A stretch of 64,000 bases of DNA from Sphaerisporangium album (GCF_003323745.1 NZ_QOIL01000022.1:117477-181476), one strand, 5' to 3'. Positions 8,147-16,289 are shown, counted from the stretch's first letter. Notes: a model not told the origin generated them from the letters alone. Numbers and translations are program-made.

Positions 8147-8449
8147 ATGACGACCTCTACCGAGCACCGTCAGCACGCCGATCATGCCCATGTCCACGAG
8201 CCCGGGTGCGGGCATGTCGCCGTGCCCCATGGTGATCACGTGGACTATGTCCACGACGGCTGCCTGCACCGCGTTCACGAGGACCACGTGGACGAGTGCG
8301 AGCAGGCCGGGCACGTCGCCCATCAAGATCATCCCCATCGGCATCAGCCCGGGTGCGGGCACGTGGCGGTGCCGCACGGCGATCACACCGATTACGTCCA
8401 CGACGGACACCGCCACGCCGGCCACGAGGGCCACTGGGACGAGCACTGA
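8147..8449 (+). CDS. Histidine-rich tandem-repeat protein, probable metal (zinc) binder
   Basis: 100 residues, about a quarter histidine. It holds two copies of a roughly 35-residue unit, each with PGCGHVAVPHGDH, then DYVHDG, then H-x-x-H-E-x-H-x-D-E. His, Cys, Asp and Glu spaced this way are a strong metal-binding pattern. Similar short actinobacterial proteins are often mislabelled zinc transporter permease, but no membrane segment or signal peptide is visible, so this is soluble: perhaps a zinc or nickel buffer or metallochaperone. It lies alone downstream of the flavoprotein, about 110 bases away. The call as metal binder is inference from composition. Confidence 0.7.
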   Translation: MTTSTEHRQHADHAHVHEPGCGHVAVPHGDHVDYVHDGCLHRVHEDHVDECEQAGHVAHQDHPHRHQPGCGHVAVPHGDHTDYVHDGHRHAGHEGHWDEH

Positions 8450-8561
8450 CGCCCCGGGAGTGTGCCCCGGCCGGCCCAGGGCTCGCCCGGAGCATCCCCG
8501 CACAGCGCGTCGGCCCTGGTGAAGCGGCCGCCGAATAAGCTGGAAGCGGAGGTGAGGCACC

Positions 8562-8954
8562 GTGATGGCAGAGCGATCTCCGGGGGTCGCGCTCTCCCCT
8601 TCGGAGCGGGCGACGATGCGAGATCTCCTGGGCGCGGACCGTGAGCGGACCATGGCGCGGGTCGCTTCGCTGACGCAAGACTGGGACGACATCGTCGAGT
8701 CGTCCGCGCTGGTGGGCGCCGACGACGAGCACGACCCGGAGGGGTCGTCGACCGCCTTCGAACGCGCTCACATACAATCCCTGCTCCACCAGGCGGAGAA
8801 GCACCTCGCCGACCTCGACACGGCGCTGGAACGACTCGACGACGGGACGTACGGGGTGTGCGAGGGCTGCGGGCGCGCCATCGCCGTCGAACGCCTGAAG
8901 GCCCGCCCGGCCGCGAGGACCTGCATCACCTGCGCGTCCGCCGTCCGGCACTGA
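8562..8954 (+). CDS. DksA/TraR family C4 zinc-finger protein
   Basis: 130 residues; GTG 8562 or ATG 8565, both behind GGAGGTGAG. The helical hairpin (residues about 20-90, ending QAEKHLADLDTALERLDDGTYG) is followed by the zinc finger CEGCGRAIAVERLKARPAARTCITC with four cysteines. In DksA the acidic tip of the coiled coil enters the RNA polymerase secondary channel; here the tip region reads SALVGADDEHDPEG, which is acidic. Probably an RNA-polymerase-binding regulator or a relative of unknown partner, as is usual for the many short DksA/TraR proteins of actinobacteria. The gene is monocistronic and convergent with the next. Confidence 0.88.
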   Translation: MMAERSPGVALSPSERATMRDLLGADRERTMARVASLTQDWDDIVESSALVGADDEHDPEGSSTAFERAHIQSLLHQAEKHLADLDTALERLDDGTYGVCEGCGRAIAVERLKARPAARTCITCASAVRH

Positions 8955-9024
8955 AACGCCCCGCGAAGGGGTCACCGCGCCGGCGCGGAGTGGTCCTCCA
9001 TCTCGTGTTCCGTCCCCGGCCCGG

Positions 9025-9571
9025 TCACCGGTTCGTACCCGGCATGATCTCCCGCGACCGGGCACGGACCCGCCCGGCGATGCCGGGCGGCCACACCGTG
9101 TCCGTCGTCCACAGCACTCCGGCGAGCGCGTCCACCTCCTGGAGGTCGAGATGGCGCAGGTCCAGCCCGGAGGCGTCCACGTCGATCGTCTCCAGGTCCT
9201 GGACGAGGTCGGCGATGAGATCGCCGATCAGGTCGCCCGTCACCTCGCCCGGCCCCGGCCCGCCCACCACGCAGGCCGCCGTCCCGCCCGCTGTCCCGCC
9301 CGCTGTCCCGCCCGCTGTCCCGCCCACCGCGTCCGGCGTCGCTTCGCCTGCCCCCCTCGGCGCCGGGTGGACCGGCACGCCCGGCCGTCCAGCTCTCGGC
9401 CTCGACCGCCACCCAGCGACGGCCGAGATGGTGGATCCGGCTCCTCGGCGGAAGCCGATAGACGCGCCCGGTCCGAAGCCGCCGGGTCCAACCGCGCCGC
9501 CACCCCCGGACGACCGTCGTCACGACACCTATGACGGCGACCACGATCGCCCCCGTAGCAGGGTCCGTCAC
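9025..9571 (-). pseudogene. Frameshifted hypothetical membrane-associated protein
   Basis: A GTG at 9571 behind GAGAGG opens a protein with one N-terminal hydrophobic helix (TGAIVVAVIGVVTTVV), then RVYRLPPRSRIHHLGRRWVAVEAE. That frame then degenerates into Arg/Gly/Ser repeats. In the next frame a convincing C-terminus appears: GDLIGDLIADLVQDLETIDV, then LDLRHLDLQEVDALAGV and LWTTDTVWPPGIAGRVR, ending at 9025. The switch falls between about 9380 and 9281, next to a 12-bp tandem repeat, the kind of site where slippage or assembly error occurs. Either a recent pseudogene or a sequencing error; an intact reading would be about 180 residues. I do not recognise the family. Confidence 0.5.
9281..9325. 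repeat. 12-bp tandem repeat, 3.75 copies
   Basis: GTCCCGCCCGCT is repeated at 9281, 9293, 9305 and, truncated, 9317. It lies at the frame break of the surrounding minus-strand gene, where it encodes Gly-Gly-Thr-Ala in one frame and Ser-Gly-Arg-Asp in another. Confidence 0.9.
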
Positions 9572-9722
9572 GCCGATTCCTCTCTCCTCGCCCGCAGTAC
9601 TCGGTCCCTTAAGAGAGGCCACGACGACCACGATCGGGAAGCCCGCACCCAAGATCTTTTACGCGCGGCCGGGACGCGGCCCGATCTCTCGCATCGGCCT
9701 GACCGCAGGCGGGCCGTCCTCG

Positions 9723-10529
9723 CTACGCCGTGGAGGACCGAGCCCCGCCGGCCAGCTCGATGATCTGGGGGAGGATGCCCGGGGCGGCCGCGATGGTGGC
9801 GGTGGAGCGGGTCGTGTGCGGCGTGCCGTCGAGGTCGGTGACGTGGGCTCCGGCTTCCTTGGCGATGACGACGCCCGCGGCGGTGTCCCAGGGTTTGTTC
9901 GCGAGCATGACGCAGGCGTCGGTCTTGCCCTCGGCGACCCATACGAGGTCGATGGCCGCCGAGCCGAACATGCGGATGCGCTGTACCCGGGCCGCCAACC
10001 GCCAGGTGATCGCGTGGCGGGCGCGGTTGCGTTCCTCGGCTCCGTCGCCGACCGCGTAGTCGCCGACGGACACGAGGGCGGTCTCCAGGGTGGCGGCGCC
10101 GCCCGCCTTGATGGGCCGGCCGTTGAGGGTGGCCCCGTCGCCCTCGGCGGCCGCGTACAGGGAGCCGAGGAACGGCAGGTCGATGACGCCGAGGATGGCC
10201 GTGTCACCACGGACGAGGGCGAGGGAGACACCGCACAGCGGCAGGCCGTGCATGAAGTTGACGGTGCCGTCCACCGGGTCGAGGACCCATTGCAGGCCCT
10301 CGCCGGTGTGCCCGTCCTCGCCGCCCTCCTCGCCCAGGAACCGCACCGCGGGGGTGCGCAGGCCGAGGTGGTCGCGCACCGCTCGTTCGACGGCGTAGTC
10401 CACCTCGGTGGCCATGTCGCGGTCGCCTTTGGCGGTGATCACACCGGGCGGGCGGGTGGTGATCAATTCGTTGGCGATGGCCACGGCTTCCAGGGCGATG
10501 GGCAACAGGGCTCGCGCGTCGTTGGTCAT
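9723..10529 (-). CDS. Inositol monophosphatase family phosphatase
   Basis: 268 residues from ATG 10529 (GTG 10550 is an alternative). Family metal-binding motifs: FLGEEGG (Glu at the first metal), DPVDGTVNF (the classic D-P-x-D-G-T), and PWDTAAGVVIAKEAG (W-D-x-A-A-G). The enzyme needs magnesium and hydrolyses a phosphate monoester. Family members act on inositol-1-phosphate, histidinol phosphate, fructose-1,6-bisphosphate or PAP; the sequence does not settle which, and no inositol or histidine genes adjoin it. Length is normal. It is divergent from the kinase/regulator pair that follows. Confidence 0.9.
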   Translation of the reverse strand: MTNDARALLPIALEAVAIANELITTRPPGVITAKGDRDMATEVDYAVERAVRDHLGLRTPAVRFLGEEGGEDGHTGEGLQWVLDPVDGTVNFMHGLPLCGVSLALVRGDTAILGVIDLPFLGSLYAAAEGDGATLNGRPIKAGGAATLETALVSVGDYAVGDGAEERNRARHAITWRLAARVQRIRMFGSAAIDLVWVAEGKTDACVMLANKPWDTAAGVVIAKEAGAHVTDLDGTPHTTRSTATIAAAPGILPQIIELAGGARSSTA

Positions 10530-10735
10530 ACCGGTTCGCTTCGCTCCCACAGTCCGATGAAGACCTGGCCGAGGACGGGCAACAAGCTACCCCGGCCCAT
10601 CGCTGTTCCGCGATCCCCCGGCCCCTGAGCTCCATCCGGCCCATCGGAGGGAAGGACGCCGAGGAGAGCGTTCCGTCGACGCCGAAGGCAGGTGCTTGTC
10701 GTACTTTGGGCTGATCCGGATGGACGCAAGCTGCG

Positions 10736-10741
10736 TACGAT
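10736..10741 (+). promoter_or_regulatory. TACGAT -10 box placing the kinase transcript start at its GTG
   Basis: TACGAT is a good actinobacterial -10 hexamer and the GTG at 10749 follows after seven bases. No Shine-Dalgarno is present, so a leaderless mRNA is likely. No good -35 is visible. The start of the second kinase gene at 20592 has the same layout. Confidence 0.4.
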
Positions 10742-10748
10742 ATTTGAC

Positions 10749-11888
10749 GTGCTCGCCCTTCTTCGCTCTGTGTGGAACGAGCCCGGTCCCCCCAACCCCC
10801 CCAGGCGGGGGTGGCGGGACTGGGCGCTCGTGGCGGTGCTCATGGCGGTCGCTGTGCTCGAAGGGGTCCTGCGGCAGGATCTTCCCTGGCGGGCCGTCTC
10901 CGTGGCCATCACCGCCGGGCTGGTGCTCACGTTGTTGTGGCGCCGGAGCAGGCCGCTGCCGATGGTCGCCGTCGCCTTCGGCACCTGCGCCCTGTCCCCG
11001 CTGGTGATGAACGGCGCCTCCCTGCAGACGTACACATTGGTGTTCCTCCTCCTGTTGTCGTACGCGTTGTGCCGGTGGGGGTCCGGACGCGAGGTCGTGA
11101 TCGGGCTCGTGATCATCCTGCTCAAGGTCACCCACTCGATGATCTCCGACTCCCCCGGCCTCCCCGACGTGATCGGCGGATGGGCCGTCGTATCCGCGTC
11201 CATCGCCGCGGGCCTGGCGCTCAGGTACCGGGCCGGGGCGAGGGCGCGCGAGCTGGACAAGGTGAAGCTGCTCGAACGCGTACAACTCGCCCGCGACCTG
11301 CACGACACCGTCGCCCATCACGTCTCGGCGATGGCGATCCGCGCGCAGGCGGGCCTGGCCACGTCCGGGTCGCACCCGGACGCCGCGACCGACGCGCTGC
11401 GCGTGATCGAGTCCGAGGCGTCGCGCGCCCTCGCCGAGATGCGCGCCATGGTCGACGTCCTGCGCCAGAACCAGCCGGCGGATCGGCAGCCCGGCCGGCG
11501 CATCACCGATCTCCGGCAGCTCGCGAGCCGAGGCCGCTCCGGTCCGTCCGTGGACGTCGAGATCTCGGGCGACCTCGACGACATCCCCCCGCCGGTGGGG
11601 GCCGCGATCTACCGCCTCGCCCAGGAGTCGGTCACCAACGCCCGGCGGCACGCGCGGCACGCCACCCGCATCGAGGTCCGCGTCGCGGCCGACGACACGT
11701 CGGTGCGCCTGCGCGTCAGCGACGACGGAGACGGCGGCCTCGCGCACCCGTCCACACGGCCCGGATACGGGCTCATCGGCATGATCGAACGCGCCGACCT
11801 GCTCGGCGGCACCTGCGTGGCCGGCCCGGATCCCGATCGGGGCTGGACCGTCACGGCCGTGCTGCCCCGGACCGGGTCGGCGACATGA
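10749..11888 (+). CDS. Sensor histidine kinase (HisKA_3/NarL-type)
   Basis: 379 residues. The N-terminal half has about five membrane helices (from WALVAVLMAVAVL to VVSASIAAGLAL) and no large extracellular domain, so it senses in or at the membrane. Then comes the dimerisation helix with ARDLHDTVAHHVSAM; H185 is the expected phosphoacceptor. The ATPase domain shows IYRLAQESVTNARRHA (N box), VSDDGDGG and GYGLIGMIERA. GTG 10749 is chosen because a TACGAT -10 lies seven bases upstream; an in-frame GTG at 10692 has no such support. The stop overlaps the response regulator start (ATGA), so the two form one system. Confidence 0.88.
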   Translation: MLALLRSVWNEPGPPNPPRRGWRDWALVAVLMAVAVLEGVLRQDLPWRAVSVAITAGLVLTLLWRRSRPLPMVAVAFGTCALSPLVMNGASLQTYTLVFLLLLSYALCRWGSGREVVIGLVIILLKVTHSMISDSPGLPDVIGGWAVVSASIAAGLALRYRAGARARELDKVKLLERVQLARDLHDTVAHHVSAMAIRAQAGLATSGSHPDAATDALRVIESEASRALAEMRAMVDVLRQNQPADRQPGRRITDLRQLASRGRSGPSVDVEISGDLDDIPPPVGAAIYRLAQESVTNARRHARHATRIEVRVAADDTSVRLRVSDDGDGGLAHPSTRPGYGLIGMIERADLLGGTCVAGPDPDRGWTVTAVLPRTGSAT

Positions 11889-12541
11889 GCATCCGGGTGA
11901 TCGTCGCCGACGACCAGGAGATCGTCCGCACCGGGCTCACGATGATCCTCAACGCCCAGCCCGGCATCGAGGTCATCGGCGAGGCCGGCGACGGGCGGCG
12001 AGCCGTCGAGCTCGCGCGGCGCCTGCGCCCGGACGTGTGCCTGTTCGACATCCGCATGCCCGGCATCGACGGCATCGAAGCCACCCGTCTCCTCGCCGGA
12101 CCGGGCGTCGACGACCCCCTCCCCGTCGTCGTCATCACCACGTTCGACCTCGACGAGTACGTCTACGCCGCCCTCAGGGCCGGCGCCCGCGGATTCCTGC
12201 TCAAGAACGCCGGCGCCGACCTGCTCTCCCAGGCCGTCCACGCCGCCGCCGGCGGCGACGCGCTCATCGCCCCGAGCATCACCGCGCGCCTGCTCGGGGC
12301 CTTCGCCCGCACCCGGCCCGCCTCGCCGCCGGTACAACCCATCGAGGCGCTCACGTACCGGGAGGAACAGATCCTGGCCACCGTGGCACGCGGGCGGACC
12401 AACGGCGAGATCGCCGGCGAGCTTCACATCTCTCTCAGCACGGTCAAGTCCCACATCGCGAGCCTGATGGCCAAGCTCGGCGCCCGCAACCGCGTCGAGA
12501 TCGCCATGTGGGCCTACGAGACCGGCCGCGTCAAGCACTGA
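11885..12541 (+). CDS. NarL/FixJ family response regulator
   Basis: 218 residues. Receiver domain: acidic pair VADDQE near the start, phosphoacceptor D55 in CLFDIRMPG, then VITTFDLDEYVY and the conserved Lys in FLLKNAG. The C-terminal LuxR-type HTH is LTYREEQILATVARG then NGEIAGELHISLSTVKSHI. It partners the kinase just upstream through a four-base overlap. Targets are unknown; the convergent DUF2306 membrane gene ends inside this gene's last 11 bases, so it is not co-transcribed but could still be a target. Confidence 0.9.
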   Translation: MSIRVIVADDQEIVRTGLTMILNAQPGIEVIGEAGDGRRAVELARRLRPDVCLFDIRMPGIDGIEATRLLAGPGVDDPLPVVVITTFDLDEYVYAALRAGARGFLLKNAGADLLSQAVHAAAGGDALIAPSITARLLGAFARTRPASPPVQPIEALTYREEQILATVARGRTNGEIAGELHISLSTVKSHIASLMAKLGARNRVEIAMWAYETGRVKH

Positions 12542-13379
12542 TCCTTCCCTCGCCGGCCGCCGGGGCGGAGGTCCGGGTTCGCGCGACCGTGGAGGTGCGG
12601 GTTCGCCCGCGCGGCCGCCTGCGGATGACCCATTCGGCCACGGCGAGGTTGATCACCCACCCGGCGCCCGTGAGCAGCGCCCTGGGGAACTCGCCCGGCA
12701 TGCCGACGAGCAGGATCCACGGCAACTGGGTCAGCGCCTGGGTGCCCGCACCCATGCCGATCGCGTACCCGCGCATCATCCAGGCACGGTGCCGGGCGAA
12801 ATCCCGCCGCCGCACCGCGGCGAAGCCGAGGACGATGCACATGATCATGCCCACGCCGAACAGGAGCCGGAAACCGGCAAGAAGATCACCGTCCCCCACG
12901 GGCCGGGGGTAGAACAGCGTCATCCACAGACCCGAAACCGCCACGGCGAGCCCGCACAGGACCAGCAGCCGCCCCGCGGCGCGATGCCAGCCGGGCCTCC
13001 GGCGGCGAAACCCGGCCGCGAACTGGAAGGCCCCCAGAAGGCTGAACAGCAGGGCGCTCGGAATGTGCACCAGCACCGGCAACGGCTCCGCGAAGAACCG
13101 CGCGTTCTCCGCCGTGACCGCCGCACCGCCACTCAGCTCGCCCACCCGGACGACCCCGGCGATCGCCGGAATGACGCCCAGCACGACCAGCGCCACGGGC
13201 ACACGCCACCCCGCCCTCGCCGGGGAGGCCGCCGGGAGAGTCCCTGCTCCAGGCCGATTCCGCGTCAGCCGACCAGAAGAGGACGGTCCGGACGAACGGG
13301 GTGGGGCCACAGCGGCTAGAGCCTCGTTCCGAGGCGACTGCGGCGACGGGGGGAAACTCGTCCTGCTCTCGTCGGTCAT
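12531..13379 (-). CDS. DUF2306 domain integral membrane protein
   Basis: 282 residues from ATG 13379. After a Ser/Pro-rich cytoplasmic N-terminus (about 60 residues) come seven or so membrane helices. Family blocks are clear: HIPSALLFSLLGAFQF, RRRPGWHRAAGRLLVLCG, SGLWMTLFYPRP, GVGMIMCIVLGFAAVRRRDF, HRAWMMRGYAIGMGAGTQ. Conserved His and Arg in the loops suggest a cofactor or heme role but the family is uncharacterised. It is convergent with the response regulator (11-base overlap of 3' ends). Similar genes frequently sit beside this type of kinase pair in actinomycetes. Confidence 0.85.
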   Translation of the reverse strand: MTDESRTSFPPSPQSPRNEALAAVAPPRSSGPSSSGRLTRNRPGAGTLPAASPARAGWRVPVALVVLGVIPAIAGVVRVGELSGGAAVTAENARFFAEPLPVLVHIPSALLFSLLGAFQFAAGFRRRRPGWHRAAGRLLVLCGLAVAVSGLWMTLFYPRPVGDGDLLAGFRLLFGVGMIMCIVLGFAAVRRRDFARHRAWMMRGYAIGMGAGTQALTQLPWILLVGMPGEFPRALLTGAGWVINLAVAEWVIRRRPRGRTRTSTVARTRTSAPAAGEGRISA

Positions 13380-13578
13380 ATCCCCATCGTGACGACCGAC
13401 CCCGTCGCCTCTCATCCATACAACAGCCCGTTCCGAGCCGCCCGATAGTCGAGCAATCAGGCGTACTTTCGGCTGAACCCGACGCAATGACCAGGCCTCA
13501 CCTCGGCCCGTACTACAGGAGCGGTCCGACTGCCTGGAGGTGGCCTTCCCAGCACTCCGCCCCGCCGCGGCGCTCTCC

Positions 13579-14208
13579 TCAGGGCTGCGGGGTCTCGTTG
13601 AAACGCGTGAGTGTCCATCTGGGTGGTGGCCACTGTGCGGGGTCCTGGTCAGTGATCCACTCGGTCATCGAGGCGGGGGACACCTTCAGATCGAAGGACC
13701 GATAGACCGGCAGCAGGCCGAGAGCGTTGAAGGAGATCTCGACCGTCTCGGCGTGCCCGACGAGGATCAGGGTCTCACCACGGTGACGATCGGCGAGGTC
13801 TACGATGGTGCGACTGGTGCGTGTCACCATCTCGGCCCAGGTCTCGTTGCCTTCCTGGAAGGGCCGGTAGACGCCGCCCCCCTCGATGTCGAGGCGCCGG
13901 GAGAACTCCGCTCGGGTGAGCCCGTCCGCCTGCGGCGGCACGTGCCATGTGCACAGCCCGCAGTCCTGTGAGGAGGGCAGGCCGCCGGCGACCGAGATCG
14001 CAGCGGCCGTCTCCACGGCTCGCGGCAGGGGTGACGAGTAGATCGATGCCCTGCCGTTCCCGATCTCAGCGGCGATCCGTTGTCCGAGCGACGCGGCCTG
14101 CGCACGCCCCACCTCGGTCAGTCCGCGGCAGCCTTTCGGACCACCTATCACGCCTTCTCTTGTATGGAGGGAGTCCCCGTGGCGCACGAAGAAAAGTCGA
14201 GTCCGCAT
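13579..14208 (-). CDS. Histidine phosphatase family protein
   Basis: 209 residues. The phosphohistidine motif RHG is in LFFVRHGDSLHTREG, followed by LTEVGRAQAASLGQRI and the second conserved Arg region YSSPLPRAVETAAAI; the C-terminal catalytic His is in ETLILVGHAETVE. All four catalytic positions (R-H, R, H) appear present, so it should be an active phosphatase or mutase of the phosphoglycerate-mutase superfamily. The substrate is not evident. The neighbourhood just upstream is degraded, and no promoter is obvious. Confidence 0.88.
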   Translation of the reverse strand: MRTRLFFVRHGDSLHTREGVIGGPKGCRGLTEVGRAQAASLGQRIAAEIGNGRASIYSSPLPRAVETAAAISVAGGLPSSQDCGLCTWHVPPQADGLTRAEFSRRLDIEGGGVYRPFQEGNETWAEMVTRTSRTIVDLADRHRGETLILVGHAETVEISFNALGLLPVYRSFDLKVSPASMTEWITDQDPAQWPPPRWTLTRFNETPQP

Positions 14209-14217
14209 GCCCGCGGA

Positions 14218-14475
14218 TCATGCCAGAGACCCGAGCATGCTGCCCTCAAGCCGAGTGCTCTCCACCGACAGCGACTGAACCAGCCCCGGTCCGACCTGGT
14301 GGCCGGCGCGCCGGCGCCGCCACAACGCCATGTCCGGCGCATCGAGCACCAGCATGGTCCGCTTACCGAGCAAGGCCCCCCTGCCGACGATGGCCCGGGA
14401 CAACATACTCACTACGAATGAGACGTACACCACCCCGCGAGGGGCAGCGACACAAGTGAAGCCGGCCACCCGCAC
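14218..14475 (-). CDS. Short unrecognised open frame upstream of the histidine phosphatase, possibly a remnant
   Basis: An 85-residue frame (GTG 14475) ends nine bases before the phosphatase start. Its sequence, with VAGFTCVAAPRGVVYVSFVV and TMLVLDAPDMALW, looks more like real protein than the other frames. Reading further upstream, the match shifts by one base near 14510 to a frame with GLKIATSTYYAPR, suggesting an older longer gene broken by a frameshift. I do not recognise the family. Low confidence. Confidence 0.3.
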   Translation of the reverse strand: MRVAGFTCVAAPRGVVYVSFVVSMLSRAIVGRGALLGKRTMLVLDAPDMALWRRRRAGHQVGPGLVQSLSVESTRLEGSMLGSLA

Positions 14476-14591
14476 CTTGTCGGGCCCGCCGACGGTGAAG
14501 TCGCGGCGCGTAGTAGGTGCTCGTTGCGATCTTCAATCCGTGCTCAGGACCGGAGAACTTCGGAGAGGCCGCCGTCAACGCTGCCGTCAGG

Positions 14592-14840
14592 TCAGAGTTT
14601 AGAACACGTGGATGGGGGCGTCTTGATGTGACTACGGATGAAACGGCCACTCCGCCAAGTCCAGTAGAAACAAACGATCAGCATCCAGCCGACGACTAGA
14701 TAGTCCCCCCAGGAGCCTTTGTCGTCCATGATGTCAGTGATCTTCAGGACTGCAACGAGGAGAAGGACGACCAGGCCAAGAACGTTCGCCCGTAAGCGCT
14801 CCCTCGAGGGGATTCCTTTCGACCCATGACGGGGGACCAT
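14592..14840 (-). CDS. Small two-helix membrane protein
   Basis: 82 residues (less if a later start is used). Two strong hydrophobic helices, NVLGLVVLLLVAVLKI and YLVVGWMLIVCFYWTW, are joined by a short acidic loop (TDIMDDKGSWGD) and flanked by arginines, giving a hairpin in the membrane. No family recognised. It lies back to back with a decayed DUF6766-like gene. No Shine-Dalgarno is seen before ATG 14840. Confidence 0.45.
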   Translation of the reverse strand: MVPRHGSKGIPSRERLRANVLGLVVLLLVAVLKITDIMDDKGSWGDYLVVGWMLIVCFYWTWRSGRFIRSHIKTPPSTCSKL

Positions 14841-14857
14841 GTGGTCACTGTAACCGG

Positions 14858-15126
14858 TTCACCTCAGTCGTCTTCTCGTGGCTGGCCCAGTGGGTCGCGG
14901 GAACGGCTGGTTACAACGCCGAACGGCTTTAGCGACTTCAGGACCCCGTCACCGCCCTCGGATACCTTACGTCGGCGGACTTCTGGCACCGCACGCTGCA
15001 GAACTGGCAGTCCGAGTTCCTGGCCGTGCTGTCGATGGGGGTGCTGTCCATCTATCTGCGGCAGCGCGGTTCACCGGATTCCAAGCCTGTGGGGCCGCGC
15101 ACGGCGTCACCAGCGAGGAGAACTGA
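14858..15126 (+). pseudogene. Decayed DUF6766-like membrane protein
   Basis: Read in one frame from 14858 the sequence gives FTSVVFSWLAQWVAG, then GYNAERL, an in-frame TAG at 14930-14932, then DPVTALGYLTSADFW, NWQSEFLAVLSMGVL and SIYLRQRGSPDSKP. That order (a helix, a tyrosine-asparagine segment, LTS-F, N-W-x-S-E-F-L, and Q-R-G-S-x-x-S-K) is the pattern of the small DUF6766 membrane proteins. The original end, HGVTSEEN and stop at 15126, lies in the next frame. The first membrane helix and start are missing. So there is truncation, one amber codon and one frameshift: a clear pseudogene. Confidence 0.6.
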
Positions 15127-15185
15127 ACTCGCCCGGCGCCGCCGACTAGGCGATTTCTGTAGGTGTGTCTGGGTATGACGGGATT

Positions 15186-15368
15186 ATGGCTGGAGAGCGG
15201 GAGAGCTGGCATCCCGGCATGAGGGCACCGCGGAGCGGTATCTACGAATGCGACGGCCGCTGCGGGCATCTGTGGTCCACCGAAGCGGCAGGCCATCGGT
15301 TCCCGACGCTTCCGCCAGAGTGTGACGGCCTCGGATGGAGGCTGGCCACCGCCAAACCCCACGCGTGA
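15186..15368 (+). CDS. Short hypothetical protein with GIYEC-type motif
   Basis: 60 residues from ATG 15186 (GTG 15165 also possible). The core HPGMRAPRSGIYECDGRCG, then GHRFPTLPPECDGLGWRL resembles short proteins, seen in many bacteria, that combine a P-G-x-x-A-P-x-S-G-x-Y beta hairpin with a cysteine-containing second half. Three cysteines and a histidine could bind a metal. Function unknown. It seems intact although it is surrounded by gene fragments. Confidence 0.5.
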   Translation: MAGERESWHPGMRAPRSGIYECDGRCGHLWSTEAAGHRFPTLPPECDGLGWRLATAKPHA

Positions 15369-15374
15369 ACTTTT

Positions 15375-16070
15375 GACCATATCGGGGGTGGATCCCGAGC
15401 GGAGCACCTGCCTGGTCGAGCCCGGCATCGTGCTGGACGTCCTGAACGAGCGGTTGCGCGACACCGGGCTGGAGTACGGCCCGAGGCCCGCCACGCACGA
15501 CCACTGCACCCTGGGCGGCATGATCGGCAACAACTCCTGCGGGGCCACCGCCCAGCGCGCCGGCAAGGTCGTCGACAACATCGTCGAGATGGAGGTGCTG
15601 CTGTACGACGGCACCCGGATGTGGGTGGGCCAGACCAGCGAGGAGCAGTACGCGCGGATCCAGCGGCAGGGAGGCCGCGAGGCCGAGGTCTACCGGCAGC
15701 TCCGCGGGCTGCGCGACGCCTATTTGGAGCCGCTGCGCACCCGGTACCCGAAGACCCCCCGGCGGGTCTCGGGATACAACCTGGACAGCCTGCTCCCGGA
15801 GAAGAACTTCCACGTCGCGCAGGCGCTCGTCGGATCCGAGGGCACGCTGGTCGTCGTGCTGCGGGCCCGGCTCAAGCTGCTGCCGGTGGTCAAGGCCAAG
15901 ACGCTGGTCTACATCGCCTACCCCGACATCGCCTCCGCCGCCGACGACGTCCCCCGGATCCTGCCTCACCGGCCGATCGCGCTGGAGGGCATCGACGACA
16001 AGCTCATCCACTTCGAACGCATGAAGCAGCTCAACCCGGACGCCGTCGCCAAGCTTCCGCCCGGCGGGGC
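15375..16070 (+). pseudogene. Internal fragment of an FAD-linked oxidase (GlcD/D-lactate dehydrogenase-like, PCMH domain)
   Basis: The frame shows the second half of a PCMH-type FAD domain: EPGIVLDVLNERL, then THDHCTLGGMIGNNSCGA, GKVVDNIVEMEVLLYDGT, VSGYNLDSLLPE and VAQALVGSEGTLVVVLRA. These are the conserved FAD contacts of the glycolate oxidase/D-lactate dehydrogenase family, here of the long FAD plus Fe-S type. Missing are the N-terminal start with the first FAD loop and everything after LNPDAVAKLP, including the Fe-S domain of several hundred residues. Its last codons are fused to an enolase-superfamily fragment. Clearly a relic. Confidence 0.75.
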
Positions 16071-16289
16071 GCGATCCGCCTGATGCACCAGGCCGAAGAC
16101 CTCGACGTGCGCTGGTTCGAAGAGCCGGTCTCCTCCGACGACCTCCAGGGACTGGGCATCGTCCGAGACGCCGTACGCGCCACAGGGGTCTCCACGGCCT
16201 GCGGCGGTGCGGCCCGACGCGACCTCGACGCTCCAGGCAACGGCCTGACCTTCGACGAACCCGCAGCCGAACGGTTCCGCGTGGCGTGA
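16071..16289 (+). pseudogene. Fragment of an enolase-superfamily (mandelate racemase/muconate lactonizing) enzyme
   Basis: In the frame from 16071 the residues LMHQAEDLDVRWFEEPVSSDD followed by LGIVRDAVRATGV match the centre of the (beta/alpha)7-beta barrel of mandelate-racemase-type sugar-acid dehydratases, where W-F-E-E-P carries a metal-binding Glu. Sequence then jumps to LDAPGNGLTFDEPAAERFRV, the normal C-terminus of such proteins. About 150 central residues are missing, so this is an internal-deletion relic. It is joined at its 5' side to the FAD-oxidase relic. Confidence 0.65.

Noticed and set aside
10692..10748. Upstream GTG start for the first histidine kinase
   Set aside because: The -10 box TACGAT lies between it and GTG 10749, so the longer form would not be transcribed from that promoter.
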